The notes under the pieces: model-generated | Seen by the model: the letters and a program-made list of their open reading frames with translations, nothing else | Told to the model about the DNA's origin: nothing | The model's database searches: none | Part shown: positions 1 to 6,714 of the stretch, piece after piece | Layout: each line of letters opens with the position of its first letter | Numbering within the stretch: the first letter of the stretch is position 1 | Assembly (NCBI GenBank): GCA_964579765.1 | Contig: CAZOIK010000079.1 | Span: 1 to 22,097 of the forward strand | DNA from: DATNBT01 sp964579765 | GTDB lineage: Bacteria; Acidobacteriota; Vicinamibacteria; Vicinamibacterales; CAVVIG01 | DNA length: 22,097 bases | Direction of reading: 5' to 3' | Made by a program: the position numbers and the translations under genes

Positions 1-1
1 C

Positions 2-1021
2 GCGTACCCGTGGGTGCTGCGGTGGGTTATCCTGGTGGTCTCGCCCATCGTCGCCTTGGTCTGGGCGAGGGCCGGGCTTACGCCGCACACGACGAGCCGG
101 ACGCTCACAGTCGCCCACCTGTTCCTGCGATTCGCGCTCGCGGGGCAGATGTTCTTTTTCGGCATGGCGAAAGTCATTCCGACGCAGTTTCCGCCGCCGT
201 CGCTCGTGACGCTCGTCAACCCGGTCGGCAACCTCACGCCGACCGACCTGCTCTGGACGTTCATCGGCGCGTCCACGCCGTATCAGATGTTCACCGGCTG
301 GGCCGAGGTCGTCGCCGGCGTGTTGCTCGTCCTGCCGTGGACGACCGCGCTCGGCGCGATCGTCGCGTTCGCGGACATGGTGCAGGTGCTCGTCCTGAAC
401 GCCTCGTACGACGTCGGCCTGAAGCAGATCGCGTTTCACCTGATCCTGATCTCGCTCTTCGTGCTGGCGCCGGACGCGAAGCGGCTGTGGCACGCGCTGG
501 TCGTCGATCGCGCACGCACGGACCCGTGGACGCAGAAGAAATGGCTGGTGCCGCAGATCGCCTTCGGCGTGTACCTGCTGGCGATGTTCACGCGGCTCGC
601 GGTCGCGTCGTACTACAACCCGGGCGGTCCCGGCGCGCCCCGGTCGCCGCTCTACGGCATCTGGGACGTCGAGCGGCTGTCGGTGGACGGCCAGGCCCGT
701 CTACCCGAACAGAACGACTACGATCGCCGCTGGCGCCGGGTCATCTTCGACACGCCCGACGTGGTCGTTGTCGAGCGGACCGATGACTCGTTCGCCCACT
801 ACGGCGCGTCGATTGACGTCAACCGGCACGCGATGGCGCTCCGCAAGATCCGCAGCCGCCTCTGGACGTCGGCCTTCTCGTACTCGCAGCCTCGCGAGGA
901 TCGTCTCATCCTTGACGGCGAGATGGACGGCCACACCATTCACGCGGAGGCCCGGCGCGTCGGCTTCGACGTCTTCCCGCTGCTCAACGGCGGCTTCCGC
1001 TGGGTGCGACCGCCGGGTTAG
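2..1021 (+). CDS. DoxX-like integral membrane protein (5'-truncated by window edge)
   Basis: The frame is open to the left edge (codons Ala-Tyr-Pro-Trp precede the first GTG at 14), so the true start probably lies outside the window. The N-terminal 190 residues hold about five hydrophobic segments. The stretch FALAGQMFFFGMAKVIP and the following TGWAEVVAGVLLVLP and LILISLFVLAPDAKRLW resemble the four-helix DoxX/DoxD fold. The last 130 residues are soluble, beginning LYGIWDVERLSVDG and ending GGFRWVRPPG, as in DoxX-like proteins of Bacteroidota and Acidobacteriota that carry an extra C-terminal domain. DoxX relatives have been linked to thiosulfate oxidation and to redox stress, but the role of this subgroup is not established. 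The stop lies 30 bp before the padR promoter, so it is probably a separate transcription unit. Confidence 0.75.
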   Translation, partial: AYPWVLRWVILVVSPIVALVWARAGLTPHTTSRTLTVAHLFLRFALAGQMFFFGMAKVIPTQFPPPSLVTLVNPVGNLTPTDLLWTFIGASTPYQMFTGWAEVVAGVLLVLPWTTALGAIVAFADMVQVLVLNASYDVGLKQIAFHLILISLFVLAPDAKRLWHALVVDRARTDPWTQKKWLVPQIAFGVYLLAMFTRLAVASYYNPGGPGAPRSPLYGIWDVERLSVDGQARLPEQNDYDRRWRRVIFDTPDVVVVERTDDSFAHYGASIDVNRHAMALRKIRSRLWTSAFSYSQPREDRLILDGEMDGHTIHAEARRVGFDVFPLLNGGFRWVRPPG

Positions 1022-1050
1022 GCCCCCTACTTACCCGCCCTTCGTCCGCG

Positions 1051-1079
1051 TTGACATACCTAGAACAGCGATGTATAAC
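1051..1079 (+). promoter_or_regulatory. Strong sigma-70-type promoter of padR with overlapping dyad
   Basis: TTGACA (1051-1056) and TATAAC (1074-1079) are separated by exactly 17 bp, a near-consensus promoter and the best in the window. Transcription should begin around 1086, three or four nt before the ATG at 1090, giving a practically leaderless mRNA. An inverted repeat, ATACCT (1056-1061) and AGGTAT (1086-1091), flanks the spacer and -10 box. A second pair, CAGCG (1066-1070) and CGCTG (1079-1083), lies inside it. The arms cover the promoter and start codon, the expected place for an autorepressing PadR dimer. The operator role is inferred. Confidence 0.8.
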
Positions 1080-1089
1080 GCTGCAAGGT

Positions 1090-1428
1090 ATGGATCTCAC
1101 CAAAGACCTCGTCGCCGCCTCCGCCACGCCGCTCGTGCTGGCGATTCTTGCCGACGGTGACAGCTACGGCTATGCCATCATCAGGCGGGTCGCCGAGTTG
1201 TCGGGCGGGCATCTGCAGTGGACCGACGGCATGCTCTACCCGGTGCTGCACCGGCTCGAGCGCAACGGGCACGTCGCAGCCAAGTGGGCCGAGTCCGAGA
1301 ACGGCCGCCGGCGCAAGTACTACCGGATCACGCGCGAGGGCCGGGCGCAGCTGAAGGCGCAACGCGAGCAGTGGAAGGTGGTGGACGCCACGCTGCGCGG
1401 CATCTGGATGAAGGCCTGCCCCGCGTGA
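1090..1428 (+). CDS. PadR family transcriptional regulator
   Basis: 112 residues, starting MDLTKDLVAAS. It shows the PadR winged-helix pattern: LVLAILADGDSYGYAIIRRV (helices 1-2), then GMLYPVLHRLERNGHV (recognition helix), then the wing RRRKYYRITREGRAQL, and a short C-terminal helix for dimerisation. Length is typical of the minimal PadR subfamily 2. An upstream TTG at 1051 in the same frame is the -35 element of the promoter, so ATG 1090 is the start. There is no Shine-Dalgarno; the message is probably leaderless. The stop overlaps the next gene's start (GTGA, 1425-1428), so the two proteins are translationally coupled. In Acidobacteriota, PadR genes very often precede permease-prefix membrane proteins. 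The regulator probably represses this two-gene operon in response to an unknown ligand. Confidence 0.93.
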   Translation: MDLTKDLVAASATPLVLAILADGDSYGYAIIRRVAELSGGHLQWTDGMLYPVLHRLERNGHVAAKWAESENGRRRKYYRITREGRAQLKAQREQWKVVDATLRGIWMKACPA

Positions 1429-2801
1429 CGCCCTCCTCCGATCGCCCGCTCGAGGCGCAGATCCAGGAGTGGCGGAGCTACCTGCGCCGCCGGCAGACGC
1501 TTCGCGCATCCGACATCGAGGAGCTCGAGGGGCACCTCCGCGACGAACTGACCGCGCTGACCGGCGTAGGACTGGTTGGAGAAGAAGCGTTCCTGGTCGC
1601 GGTGAGGCGCATGGGCAGCCTCGACGCGCTGTCGCGCGAGTTCGCGCGCGCGCATTCCGAGCGCCTGTGGAAACAGCTCGTCATCGGGGTTGACGCCGAG
1701 GATGACGCCGCTCCACGCGCACACACCGAGATGCTCGTCGCGCTGGGCCTCGCGGTGGCCGCGGCGGTGGCCGTCAAGGTGCCGGCGCTCTTCGGCCACC
1801 CCATCAACCCGAACGAGAACTTCCCGCTTTTCTACGGCAGGAACGCGAGCCTCTTTGTCTTTCCGCTGCTCACCGTCTACTTCATGTGGAAGCGCAGGTT
1901 GGACGTGGTCAGCGGCATCTGGCTCGCGCTGCCGTTCGCGGCCGGGGTCGTGCTGGCCAACGCGTTTCCGTTCCCCAGCCGCAGCGACACAGCGGTGCTC
2001 ACCATGCTGCACTTGCCAATCGCTCTCTGGCTCACTGTTGGCGTTGCGTATGTCCGGGGCCGATGGTTCGACGACGGCGGGCGCATGAACTTCGTCCGGT
2101 TCTCCGGTGAGCTGGCGATCTACTACGTGCTCATCGCGCTCGGCGGGTTCGTCGTGATGTTGTTCACGTTCATGATGTTCCGCGCCATCGACATGGACCC
2201 GGCCTGGTTCGTCGCCGGCTGGCTGATCCCGTGCGGGGCGGCAGGCGCCGTCCTCATCGGATCCTGGCTCGTCGAGGCGAAGCAAAGCGTCATCGAGAAC
2301 ATGGCGCCGGTGCTGACCAGGGTGTTCACGCCGCTCTTCACGTTTCTGCTGCTGGCCTTCCTGGCGACGATGGCGTGGACGGGCAGCCCGATCAACGTGA
2401 AGCGAGAAGTGCTCATCGGCTTCGATCTCCTGCTGACGGTCGTGGTCGGGCTCGTGCTGTACGCCGCGTCCGCGCGCGATCCGCAGGCGCCGCCCGACTT
2501 CTTCGACCGTCTACAGCTGCTGCTCGTGGCGAGCGCGCTCATCGTCGATGTCGTCGCGCTCGCGGCCATCGCGTCCCGCATTTCCGAGTTCGGCTTCACG
2601 CCCAACCGCGTGGCGGCGCTTGGCGAGAATCTGATTCTGCTGGTGAACCTGACGTGGACGGCGTGGGTCTATGGACGCTTCGTGCTTCGCCGCGGCTCGT
2701 TCGCCGCGCTGGAGCGCTGGCAGATCGCCTATTTGCCTGTGTACGCCGCATGGGCGGCGCTGGTCGTGATCGTGTTCCCCCCCGTGTTCGGTTTTCGCTG
2801 A
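1425..2801 (+). CDS. Permease-prefix-domain polytopic membrane protein (DUF4153-like)
   Basis: 458 residues from GTG 1425, which overlaps the padR stop by 4 nt. Residues 1-95 are soluble and match the acidobacterial permease prefix pattern: an amphipathic WRSYLRRRQTLRASDIEELEGHLRDEL, then a conserved AVRRMGSLDALSREFARAHSERLW. From about residue 102 there are roughly ten hydrophobic segments with short loops. The last part (SEFGFTPNRVAALGENLILL, ending VFPPVFGFR) resembles DUF4153 membrane proteins, not the MacB/FtsX permeases that usually follow this prefix. No ATPase or periplasmic MacB domain is present, so an ABC permease function is not supported. The function is unknown; the coupling with PadR suggests an envelope stress or drug response. 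A longer in-frame ORF beginning at 1218 overlaps padR and is not the gene. Confidence 0.82.
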   Translation: MTPSSDRPLEAQIQEWRSYLRRRQTLRASDIEELEGHLRDELTALTGVGLVGEEAFLVAVRRMGSLDALSREFARAHSERLWKQLVIGVDAEDDAAPRAHTEMLVALGLAVAAAVAVKVPALFGHPINPNENFPLFYGRNASLFVFPLLTVYFMWKRRLDVVSGIWLALPFAAGVVLANAFPFPSRSDTAVLTMLHLPIALWLTVGVAYVRGRWFDDGGRMNFVRFSGELAIYYVLIALGGFVVMLFTFMMFRAIDMDPAWFVAGWLIPCGAAGAVLIGSWLVEAKQSVIENMAPVLTRVFTPLFTFLLLAFLATMAWTGSPINVKREVLIGFDLLLTVVVGLVLYAASARDPQAPPDFFDRLQLLLVASALIVDVVALAAIASRISEFGFTPNRVAALGENLILLVNLTWTAWVYGRFVLRRGSFAALERWQIAYLPVYAAWAALVVIVFPPVFGFR

Positions 2802-2901
2802 CACCAGGAGCGAAGTTCAATGCCGCCCTGGTCGTGAGCGGGCTGGCGTGGTCGCGAGGAAGCAGCTTGGTCTCAGAGTCGAGCCGGCCAGAGGCGGCGA
2901 A

Positions 2902-3231
2902 CTAGGAGCGACTCGGTTCGTGCGCGCGGCGTTCGAGGATGATGCGCAGCTCCGTCTGCCGATCGCTCAGCGCGCGCCGGAGCCGCTGCGTGTCGGCCGC
3001 ATCGGTCGCCGCGGCGACCGCGTCCCGCAGCCGCGCGATCTCCTTGAGCAGTTCGACTTCGGCCGGCGCGCACCTGGCGTTCTTGAGAATCGAGTACGCC
3101 ATCCGCAGGTCTTCCGGGGCGGCGAAGTACTCTTCCAAATCCAGCGGCTTCCCGGCGCCCGGCAGGTTGTCGAACTCGCCGCGCTCCATGGCGGCGCGAA
3201 TCAAACGATCGGCGACCCGGCTGAAGGGCAT
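2902..3231 (-). CDS. DUF1992 (DnaJ-homologue C28 conserved domain) protein
   Basis: 109 residues. The first half carries the DUF1992 signature almost intact: IRAAMERGEFDNLPGAGKPL followed by DLEEYFAAPEDLRMAYSILK. The second half is a predicted coiled coil rich in Glu, Arg, Leu and Ala (EVELLKEIARLRDAVAAA, then RRALSDRQTELRIILERRA). Family members are found in bacteria and in eukaryotic DNAJC28; their biochemical role is not known. A -10-like TACAAT lies 6 nt before the ATG, so translation is probably leaderless. The gene converges on the permease-prefix gene across about 100 bp, in which I see no further gene. Confidence 0.93.
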   Translation of the reverse strand: MPFSRVADRLIRAAMERGEFDNLPGAGKPLDLEEYFAAPEDLRMAYSILKNARCAPAEVELLKEIARLRDAVAAATDAADTQRLRRALSDRQTELRIILERRAHEPSRS

Positions 3232-3237
3232 CGAACG

Positions 3238-3243
3238 ATTGTA
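3238..3243 (-). promoter_or_regulatory. -10 box of the DUF1992 gene, leaderless geometry
   Basis: On the minus strand TTAGTACAAT is followed by 6 nt and then the ATG at 3231. Transcription should start at or within a base of the start codon. No good -35 is visible 16-18 bp upstream. The extended form TAGTACAAT resembles TAGTAGAAT before the quinoprotein gene and TAGTATGAT at 17873-17881. Confidence 0.55.
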
Positions 3244-3639
3244 CTAAGGACTTGCCTTCTTGTAGATCTCCGTGCCGGTGGCCGCGCCGGTTGACGTGAC
3301 GGTGAGGGTGCTGCCGTCGGGCGACAGCACCCACCGCGCGCGGACGGCAACCTGGCCGTCGAGTTTCTGCGTCACGTCGATCGTGTGGTCGTCGATCTGC
3401 CGATAGGCGCTGGTGAGCGAGACGTCAACGCCTTCGACGGGAGACTCGCGGCCGTCGAGCGTCCCGGTCCACTCGGCGTGCAGCACGCCTCCGCGCGCGC
3501 GCACCAGGTCATCCACGATGGTGACGACCGAGTCCGCCTGGTCGATGTCCTTCGTCCCGCGCTTGTACTGGCCCGGTACGGACGGGTCGGACGACAGCAC
3601 CGTGGTGAGCGTCCACACGCCAAGCCATGCGGCAATCAC
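3244..3639 (-). CDS. Small beta-rich protein, likely exported, of unknown function
   Basis: 131 residues from GTG 3639, supported by a strong Shine-Dalgarno AAGGAG 6 nt upstream. The N-terminus MIAAWLGVWTLTTVLSSDP is hydrophobic but lacks the basic n-region of a classic signal peptide. The body is a predicted all-beta domain resembling small acidobacterial proteins that read GTWKLN near the start, with a middle pattern like TSAYRQIDDHTIDVTQKLDG and a late pattern like LSPDGSTLTVTSTGAATG. It ends IYKKASP. These proteins are often found beside secreted enzymes, but their function is not known. The start lies 24 nt after the stop of the hydrolase gene, so the two are probably one operon, hydrolase first. 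Confidence 0.75.
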   Translation of the reverse strand: MIAAWLGVWTLTTVLSSDPSVPGQYKRGTKDIDQADSVVTIVDDLVRARGGVLHAEWTGTLDGRESPVEGVDVSLTSAYRQIDDHTIDVTQKLDGQVAVRARWVLSPDGSTLTVTSTGAATGTEIYKKASP

Positions 3640-3663
3640 GCGGCGCTCCTTCCCGTCCCGCTC

Positions 3664-4815
3664 CTACTTCGCCTTCTTCACGAACGCGAGCACAGGCGCG
3701 CTCGTCGTCTTGTCGTTCGTGTCCACGGAAAACACTTCCGACATGTGGCTTTCGCCCTTGAGCATCCACATCTCCGGACAGTGTCCGGCGGTGCACATCT
3801 CGTCGTGGAGCGCGACGATGTTCGCGGGCATCTGGGCGTTCGTGACGCCCGGATCGAGCTCCGCGTAGGCGAGCGCGATCTTCACGGGCGTCTTCTTGAA
3901 GCCCGGCAGGTTGTCGCGCTCGGCGCGCTCGGCGTCGCTGAGCTGAGGACCGCCGCGGCCGAAGCCGCCGCGGCCGCGTCCGCCGTCGGCAGGTGCCGGC
4001 GCCATGCCGCTCGGTCCCGCGATGCGGCCCTCGGTGGACGTCATGCTCGCGCCCGTCAGTCCGCACGCCGTGCCCGGCTGCGGACCACCCGGGGCGCCGA
4101 ACGCGCCGCGACCGCCGCGGCCCTGTGGACCGGCGGTCGGCACCGGATTGCCCGACATGAAGATCGCGCCTTTCACCTGCACGCCGTTCTTCCAGCGCTC
4201 CGGGTGGCCAACGTAGACACCGAGCGGCCCGTTGCCCGCCGAGTGCGCCCAGATGACCATGTGGGAGGGATCGCCTTTGTACTTCGCGATGTTGTCGTGT
4301 ACCCAGTCCACCGCCATCGACAAATCGCGCCCGCCGTCGTCCCACTTGCCGGAGCCCGCGTGCCGCTGCACCAGGACGCCCACCATGCCGTTCTTCGTGG
4401 CCCAGCGGCCGATGTTGTCGTAGAACGCGTTGCTCTCGCGCACCTGCTGCTCGATCTTGTTGCCCGCGCCGCCGGCGACATAAATGAGCACCGGTCGGCT
4501 GCTTCCGCCTTTGTCGCCGGTGAGGATGTCCAGAACGTCTTTGGCGTTCGGCCCGAATGACTGGTCGCGGACGATCGTGACGCCCGGATAGAGCGGCGCC
4601 GTCGATTTCGGAGACGGCGCATCGAGCGGCCAGTAGGTGTTGAAGTCGTTGGCCGGCATCAGCGGGCGATAGAGCTTCGCAGTGCACGCCGGATCGACGA
4701 TCTGACCAATCTTCTTGAGTTCTGCCTCGATGTTGGCCGGCACCTGCGCCTGCGCGCGGACCGCACCGCCGAGGGAGAGTGCCACCGCCGCCGTCAACAT
4801 CAGCGCGTATCTCAT
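3664..4815 (-). CDS. Secreted alpha/beta hydrolase (esterase-like)
   Basis: 383 residues. ATG 4815 is preceded by AGGAGGG and begins a clear signal peptide (MRYALMLTAAVALSLGGAVR, cleaved near AQAQ), so it acts in the periplasm or outside. The fold is alpha/beta hydrolase. PVLIYVAGGAGNK (108-120) is the oxyanion-hole strand. VIWAHSAGNGP (187-197) is the nucleophile elbow with Ser192. AYAELDPGVTNAQ gives a likely acid at Asp321, and GESHMSEV gives His357. Between core strands lies a Gly/Arg/Pro-rich insert at about 230-290 (GRGGRGAFGAPGG, then GGRGRGGFGRGG) without obvious structure. Related proteins are carboxylesterase or BD-FAE-like; the substrate cannot be told. It heads an operon with the small downstream protein. 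A longer in-frame ORF reaching 5520 runs through unrelated genes and is not real. Confidence 0.9.
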   Translation of the reverse strand: MRYALMLTAAVALSLGGAVRAQAQVPANIEAELKKIGQIVDPACTAKLYRPLMPANDFNTYWPLDAPSPKSTAPLYPGVTIVRDQSFGPNAKDVLDILTGDKGGSSRPVLIYVAGGAGNKIEQQVRESNAFYDNIGRWATKNGMVGVLVQRHAGSGKWDDGGRDLSMAVDWVHDNIAKYKGDPSHMVIWAHSAGNGPLGVYVGHPERWKNGVQVKGAIFMSGNPVPTAGPQGRGGRGAFGAPGGPQPGTACGLTGASMTSTEGRIAGPSGMAPAPADGGRGRGGFGRGGPQLSDAERAERDNLPGFKKTPVKIALAYAELDPGVTNAQMPANIVALHDEMCTAGHCPEMWMLKGESHMSEVFSVDTNDKTTSAPVLAFVKKAK

Positions 4816-4835
4816 CGGCCCTCCTGAGCGGGCCC

Positions 4836-4841
4836 ATGATA
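4836..4841 (-). promoter_or_regulatory. -10 box of the hydrolase operon
   Basis: TATCAT in the context GCGTATCAT on the minus strand, 20 nt before ATG 4815. The expected transcription start leaves a leader of about 13 nt carrying the AGGAGGG ribosome site. It is a conventional leadered gene and contrasts with the leaderless genes nearby. No clear -35. Confidence 0.5.
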
Positions 4842-4921
4842 CGCCGAACGCCGGGGGAACAACGATGAACGCCGAGATCGCGGAGAAACCGGTTCTCTGC
4901 GCGATCTCAGCGCAGTCGGTG

Positions 4922-5155
4922 TTATTCCGGCCGGTTGCCGAGGTCGCCGCCTGTCGCGCCGCCGGTGCCGTGGTAGTTGCGGACGCCGTCCACTTCCGAA
5001 TGCACGCCTCCGCCCTCGTCGAGCTCGCGGGAGCCCGAATGCCAGTTGGCGTCGTCGCGCTCGTCGTAGTTTCCAGCGAGATGATCGCGCGCCTCTTCCT
5101 CGGGCTTGATATCGCCGAGGACGCCGTCGCGGATCTTCTTCTCGAGGTCACCCAT
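4922..5155 (-). CDS. Small hydrophilic acidic protein, unknown function
   Basis: 77 residues, MGDLEKKIRDGVLGDIKPEE at the start and a Gly-, Asp- and Glu-rich remainder (LDEGGGVHSEVDG, then GTGGATGGDLGNRPE). It has no signal peptide, membrane segment or cysteine. It is probably largely disordered after the first 30 residues. A good ribosome site, GGAGG, lies 8 nt before the ATG, which supports a real gene despite the small size. It diverges from the SET-domain gene with only 23 bp between start codons, so the two promoters must overlap or share control. I do not recognise a family. Confidence 0.6.
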   Translation of the reverse strand: MGDLEKKIRDGVLGDIKPEEEARDHLAGNYDERDDANWHSGSRELDEGGGVHSEVDGVRNYHGTGGATGGDLGNRPE

Positions 5156-5178
5156 GAGTTCGCCTCCACTGAACTAAA

Positions 5179-5616
5179 ATGCAATTCACCCGCCACATGC
5201 CTCGAGCCGTCGAGCTCCCGAAAATCGTCCGCCGCGCGTCGGCCGTCCACGGTCACGGCGTGTTCGCCGCCGAGCCCATCAGGAAGAACGCGCGCATCAT
5301 CGACTACGCCGGCGAGCTGATCCGGAACGACGAGGAGTGCACCGCGCGTGAAGAGCGCTACCTCGAGGACGGCTGCATCTGGGTGTTCCGCGTGAACCGC
5401 TCCTGGAGCCGCGACGCGAACGTCGGCGGCAACATCGCGCGGTTCATCAACCACTCGTGCACGCCGAACTGCTGGTTCGAGGTCGTGGACAAGACCATCT
5501 GGATCCGCGCCGCACGCCACATCCGCCGGGGCGAGGAACTCACCTACGACTACTCGATCATCGGAGAGCGGACCATCCCCTGCCGGTGCCGGGCCGGGTG
5601 TCCGAACAGGATCTGA
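5179..5616 (+). CDS. SET-domain protein-lysine methyltransferase
   Basis: 145 residues, essentially a bare SET domain. The N-terminal SET motif is HGHGVFAAEPIRKNARIIDY (24-43). The pseudoknot motif FINHSCTPNC (89-98) contains the AdoMet- and substrate-binding NHS. GEELTYDY (118-125) supplies the conserved tyrosine, and the post-SET cysteines are C135, C137 and C141 (PCRCRAGC), which with a Cys of the NHSC motif would bind zinc. This is the eukaryote-like SET type, also widespread in bacteria; substrates in free-living bacteria are mostly unknown. No Shine-Dalgarno is seen at ATG 5179. A -10-like TAAAAT (5175-5180) overlaps that ATG, so the in-frame ATG at 5197 (MPRAVELPK) may be the true start. 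Confidence 0.93.
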   Translation: MQFTRHMPRAVELPKIVRRASAVHGHGVFAAEPIRKNARIIDYAGELIRNDEECTAREERYLEDGCIWVFRVNRSWSRDANVGGNIARFINHSCTPNCWFEVVDKTIWIRAARHIRRGEELTYDYSIIGERTIPCRCRAGCPNRI

Positions 5617-5623
5617 AGGGGGG

Positions 5624-5656
5624 GAGTCGGTCAGTCGTCAGTCGTCAGTCGGGCGA
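5624..5656 (+). repeat. GTCAGTCG-type short intergenic repeat
   Basis: Iterated AGTCGTC/GTCAGTCG units immediately after the SET gene. The element contains the stop codon of the opposite-strand four-helix-bundle fragment (TGA at 5640-5638) and encodes its last residues TDD. Related sequence occurs at 8641-8675 and 19432-19507, with a short trace at 6421-6435. Confidence 0.6.
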
Positions 5657-5970
5657 CGCGGGCCTCGATGACGGCGGTTTTCGAGTTCGAGGTGCTCGAT
5701 GAGCCCCGACGCCATTCGCGACACTTCATCGTAGGTGTCGCACAACGCGACGCGTTCGCCGGCAACGATGTACCCGCGGCCTTCCGCGACGTGCAAGCGC
5801 GCCTTCGTCTCCTTGGCCGACCCGCGCGCGAGATACAGGTAGTGGGCGAAATGGCGATTTGTCTTCTGCTCGAAGCAAAACCACTGCCGTGCTCGCAGTG
5901 TGCTAGAGACGTCACCTCGCGTTGGCGCGTGGCTCCACGCGTTTCCGCATCGACCGCCGATCGGCGGCAA
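5638..5970 (-). pseudogene. Four-helix-bundle (S23-like) protein, 3' fragment
   Basis: A 110-codon frame of which only residues 34-110 (bases 5640-5871) belong to the four-helix-bundle family (23S rRNA intervening-sequence protein type). EQKTNRHFAHYLYLARG aligns with EKTDRDFARYLSLARES of the adjacent plus-strand gene, and LHVAEGRGYIVAGE with LLVAAGRGYISAAE. The tail ENRRHRGPRRPTDD also matches the neighbour's HRGPRLTD. The first two helices of the family are missing, and the 33 residues before the homology are unlike any family sequence I know. I therefore call it a truncated remnant of an inverted duplication, not a working gene. It could still be expressed as a half-bundle. Confidence 0.65.
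5954..5967. repeat. 14-bp perfect palindrome between the two four-helix-bundle frames
   Basis: CCGCCGATCGGCGG is fully self-complementary. Its right half GATCGGCGGCA (5959-5969) recurs as a direct repeat at 5999-6009. It sits at the junction of the inverted pair and may mark the rearrangement point or an operator. Confidence 0.6.
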
Positions 5971-6032
5971 GTTGCTGATTGACGACCGTCAAAGCCCGGA
6001 TCGGCGGCATCGCTCTTGCGACGCCGGCCGGC

Positions 6033-6428
6033 GTGGTCATCGGCGTGCTCGAGGATCTGTTTGTCTATCAGAAGGCGCTCGCGGCGGCCACCGCGGTGTC
6101 GTTCATCCTGAAGCGCCTGCCGTTTGCGCGCGACGGCGAGCTGCGGAGCCACATCGCCGCATCCTCTTCGCGCGTGACTGCGTTGATCGCCGCCGGCTAC
6201 GACGAGAAGACCGACCGCGACTTCGCGCGCTACCTGTCGCTCGCCCGCGAGTCGGCCGCGCACACGCGGGCGCATCTGCTCGTCGCGGCCGGCCGCGGCT
6301 ACATCTCGGCGGCCGAGGCGACGGACTTCTGCGAGCGCTACGACGACGTCGCCCGCATGCTCGCGGGCCTCGTCGGCCACCTCGAGCGCGAGGCCGGTCC
6401 GCACCGCGGACCACGTCTGACCGATTGA
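6033..6428 (+). CDS. Four-helix-bundle protein (23S rRNA-IVP / S23 family)
   Basis: The family domain begins at about codon 5 (LEDLFVYQKALAAATAVSFI) and runs to GLVGHLEREAG: four amphipathic helices with the signature YLSLARESAAHTRAHLLVAA and GRGYIS. Family members are often encoded within 23S rRNA intervening sequences or near mobile regions; they form pentamers and their role is unclear. The start is unresolved: TTG 5979, GTG 6033 and GTG 6045 are in frame and none has a ribosome site. I chose 6033; 6045 would start right at the domain. The gene ends 4 bp before the convergent KTSC gene. A truncated relative lies inverted just to the left. Confidence 0.8.
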   Translation: MVIGVLEDLFVYQKALAAATAVSFILKRLPFARDGELRSHIAASSSRVTALIAAGYDEKTDRDFARYLSLARESAAHTRAHLLVAAGRGYISAAEATDFCERYDDVARMLAGLVGHLEREAGPHRGPRLTD

Positions 6429-6432
6429 CCGA

Positions 6433-6648
6433 CTACCCTTTCACTTCCTCGCACTTGTACCGCCCGTCGATGCTGCTGACAAAGAAGCGGCCTTTCGACC
6501 CGGCGCGCATGAGGGCGCGATACGTGAACTCCGACAGCTCGAAGTAGCGGTAGACGGCGCCGGAGATGAACTCCAGCTCGAGCGTCTTCGTGTCGCGATC
6601 GTAGCCAACGGACCGCAGCGCGTGGGAGTCCACCGGTTCGCGACGCAT
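6433..6648 (-). CDS. KTSC-domain protein
   Basis: 71 residues, almost entirely a KTSC domain: LRSVGYDRDTKTLELEFISG, VYRYFELSEFTYRALMRAG, then SKGRFFVSSIDGRYKCEEV. KTSC domains occur alone or fused to lysyl-tRNA synthetase-like or zinc-binding partners and have been suggested to bind nucleic acid, without firm proof. A -10-like TATCAT lies 6 nt before the ATG, so translation is probably leaderless. The gene is convergent with the four-helix-bundle gene and has no apparent operon partner. Confidence 0.9.
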   Translation of the reverse strand: MRREPVDSHALRSVGYDRDTKTLELEFISGAVYRYFELSEFTYRALMRAGSKGRFFVSSIDGRYKCEEVKG

Positions 6649-6654
6649 CCGAGG

Positions 6655-6660
6655 ATGATA
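6655..6660 (-). promoter_or_regulatory. -10 box of the KTSC gene, leaderless geometry
   Basis: GCGTATCAT on the minus strand, followed by 6 nt (CCTCGG) and ATG 6648. The transcription start is expected at the start codon. No -35 consensus. Confidence 0.5.
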
Positions 6661-6676
6661 CGCCCGCGTGACGTCG

Positions 6677-6714
6677 AACTCCTGACTCCTGACTTCTAAC
6701 TTCTCACTTTCAGA
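6677..6714 (-). repeat. AGTCAGGAGT-type short direct-repeat element at the amidase 3' end
   Basis: On the minus strand, GAGAAGTTAGAAGTC is followed by two copies of AGGAGTC-like units. The element begins inside the amidase frame, encodes its last residues (VRS) and supplies its TAG stop at 6698-6696. Confidence 0.55.

Noticed and set aside
1218..1424. Upstream extension of the permease-prefix protein
   Set aside because: It overlaps padR completely and gives biased sequence. The GTG at 1425 with a GTGA overlap fits the operon.
2815..2838. Tiny ORF (MPPWS) with AGGAG upstream after the permease-prefix gene
   Set aside because: Five codons only and no conservation evidence; likely chance.
4816..5520. 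N-terminal extension of the secreted hydrolase in the 618-codon frame
   Set aside because: It runs antisense to the SET gene and precedes a clear signal peptide with its own ribosome site.
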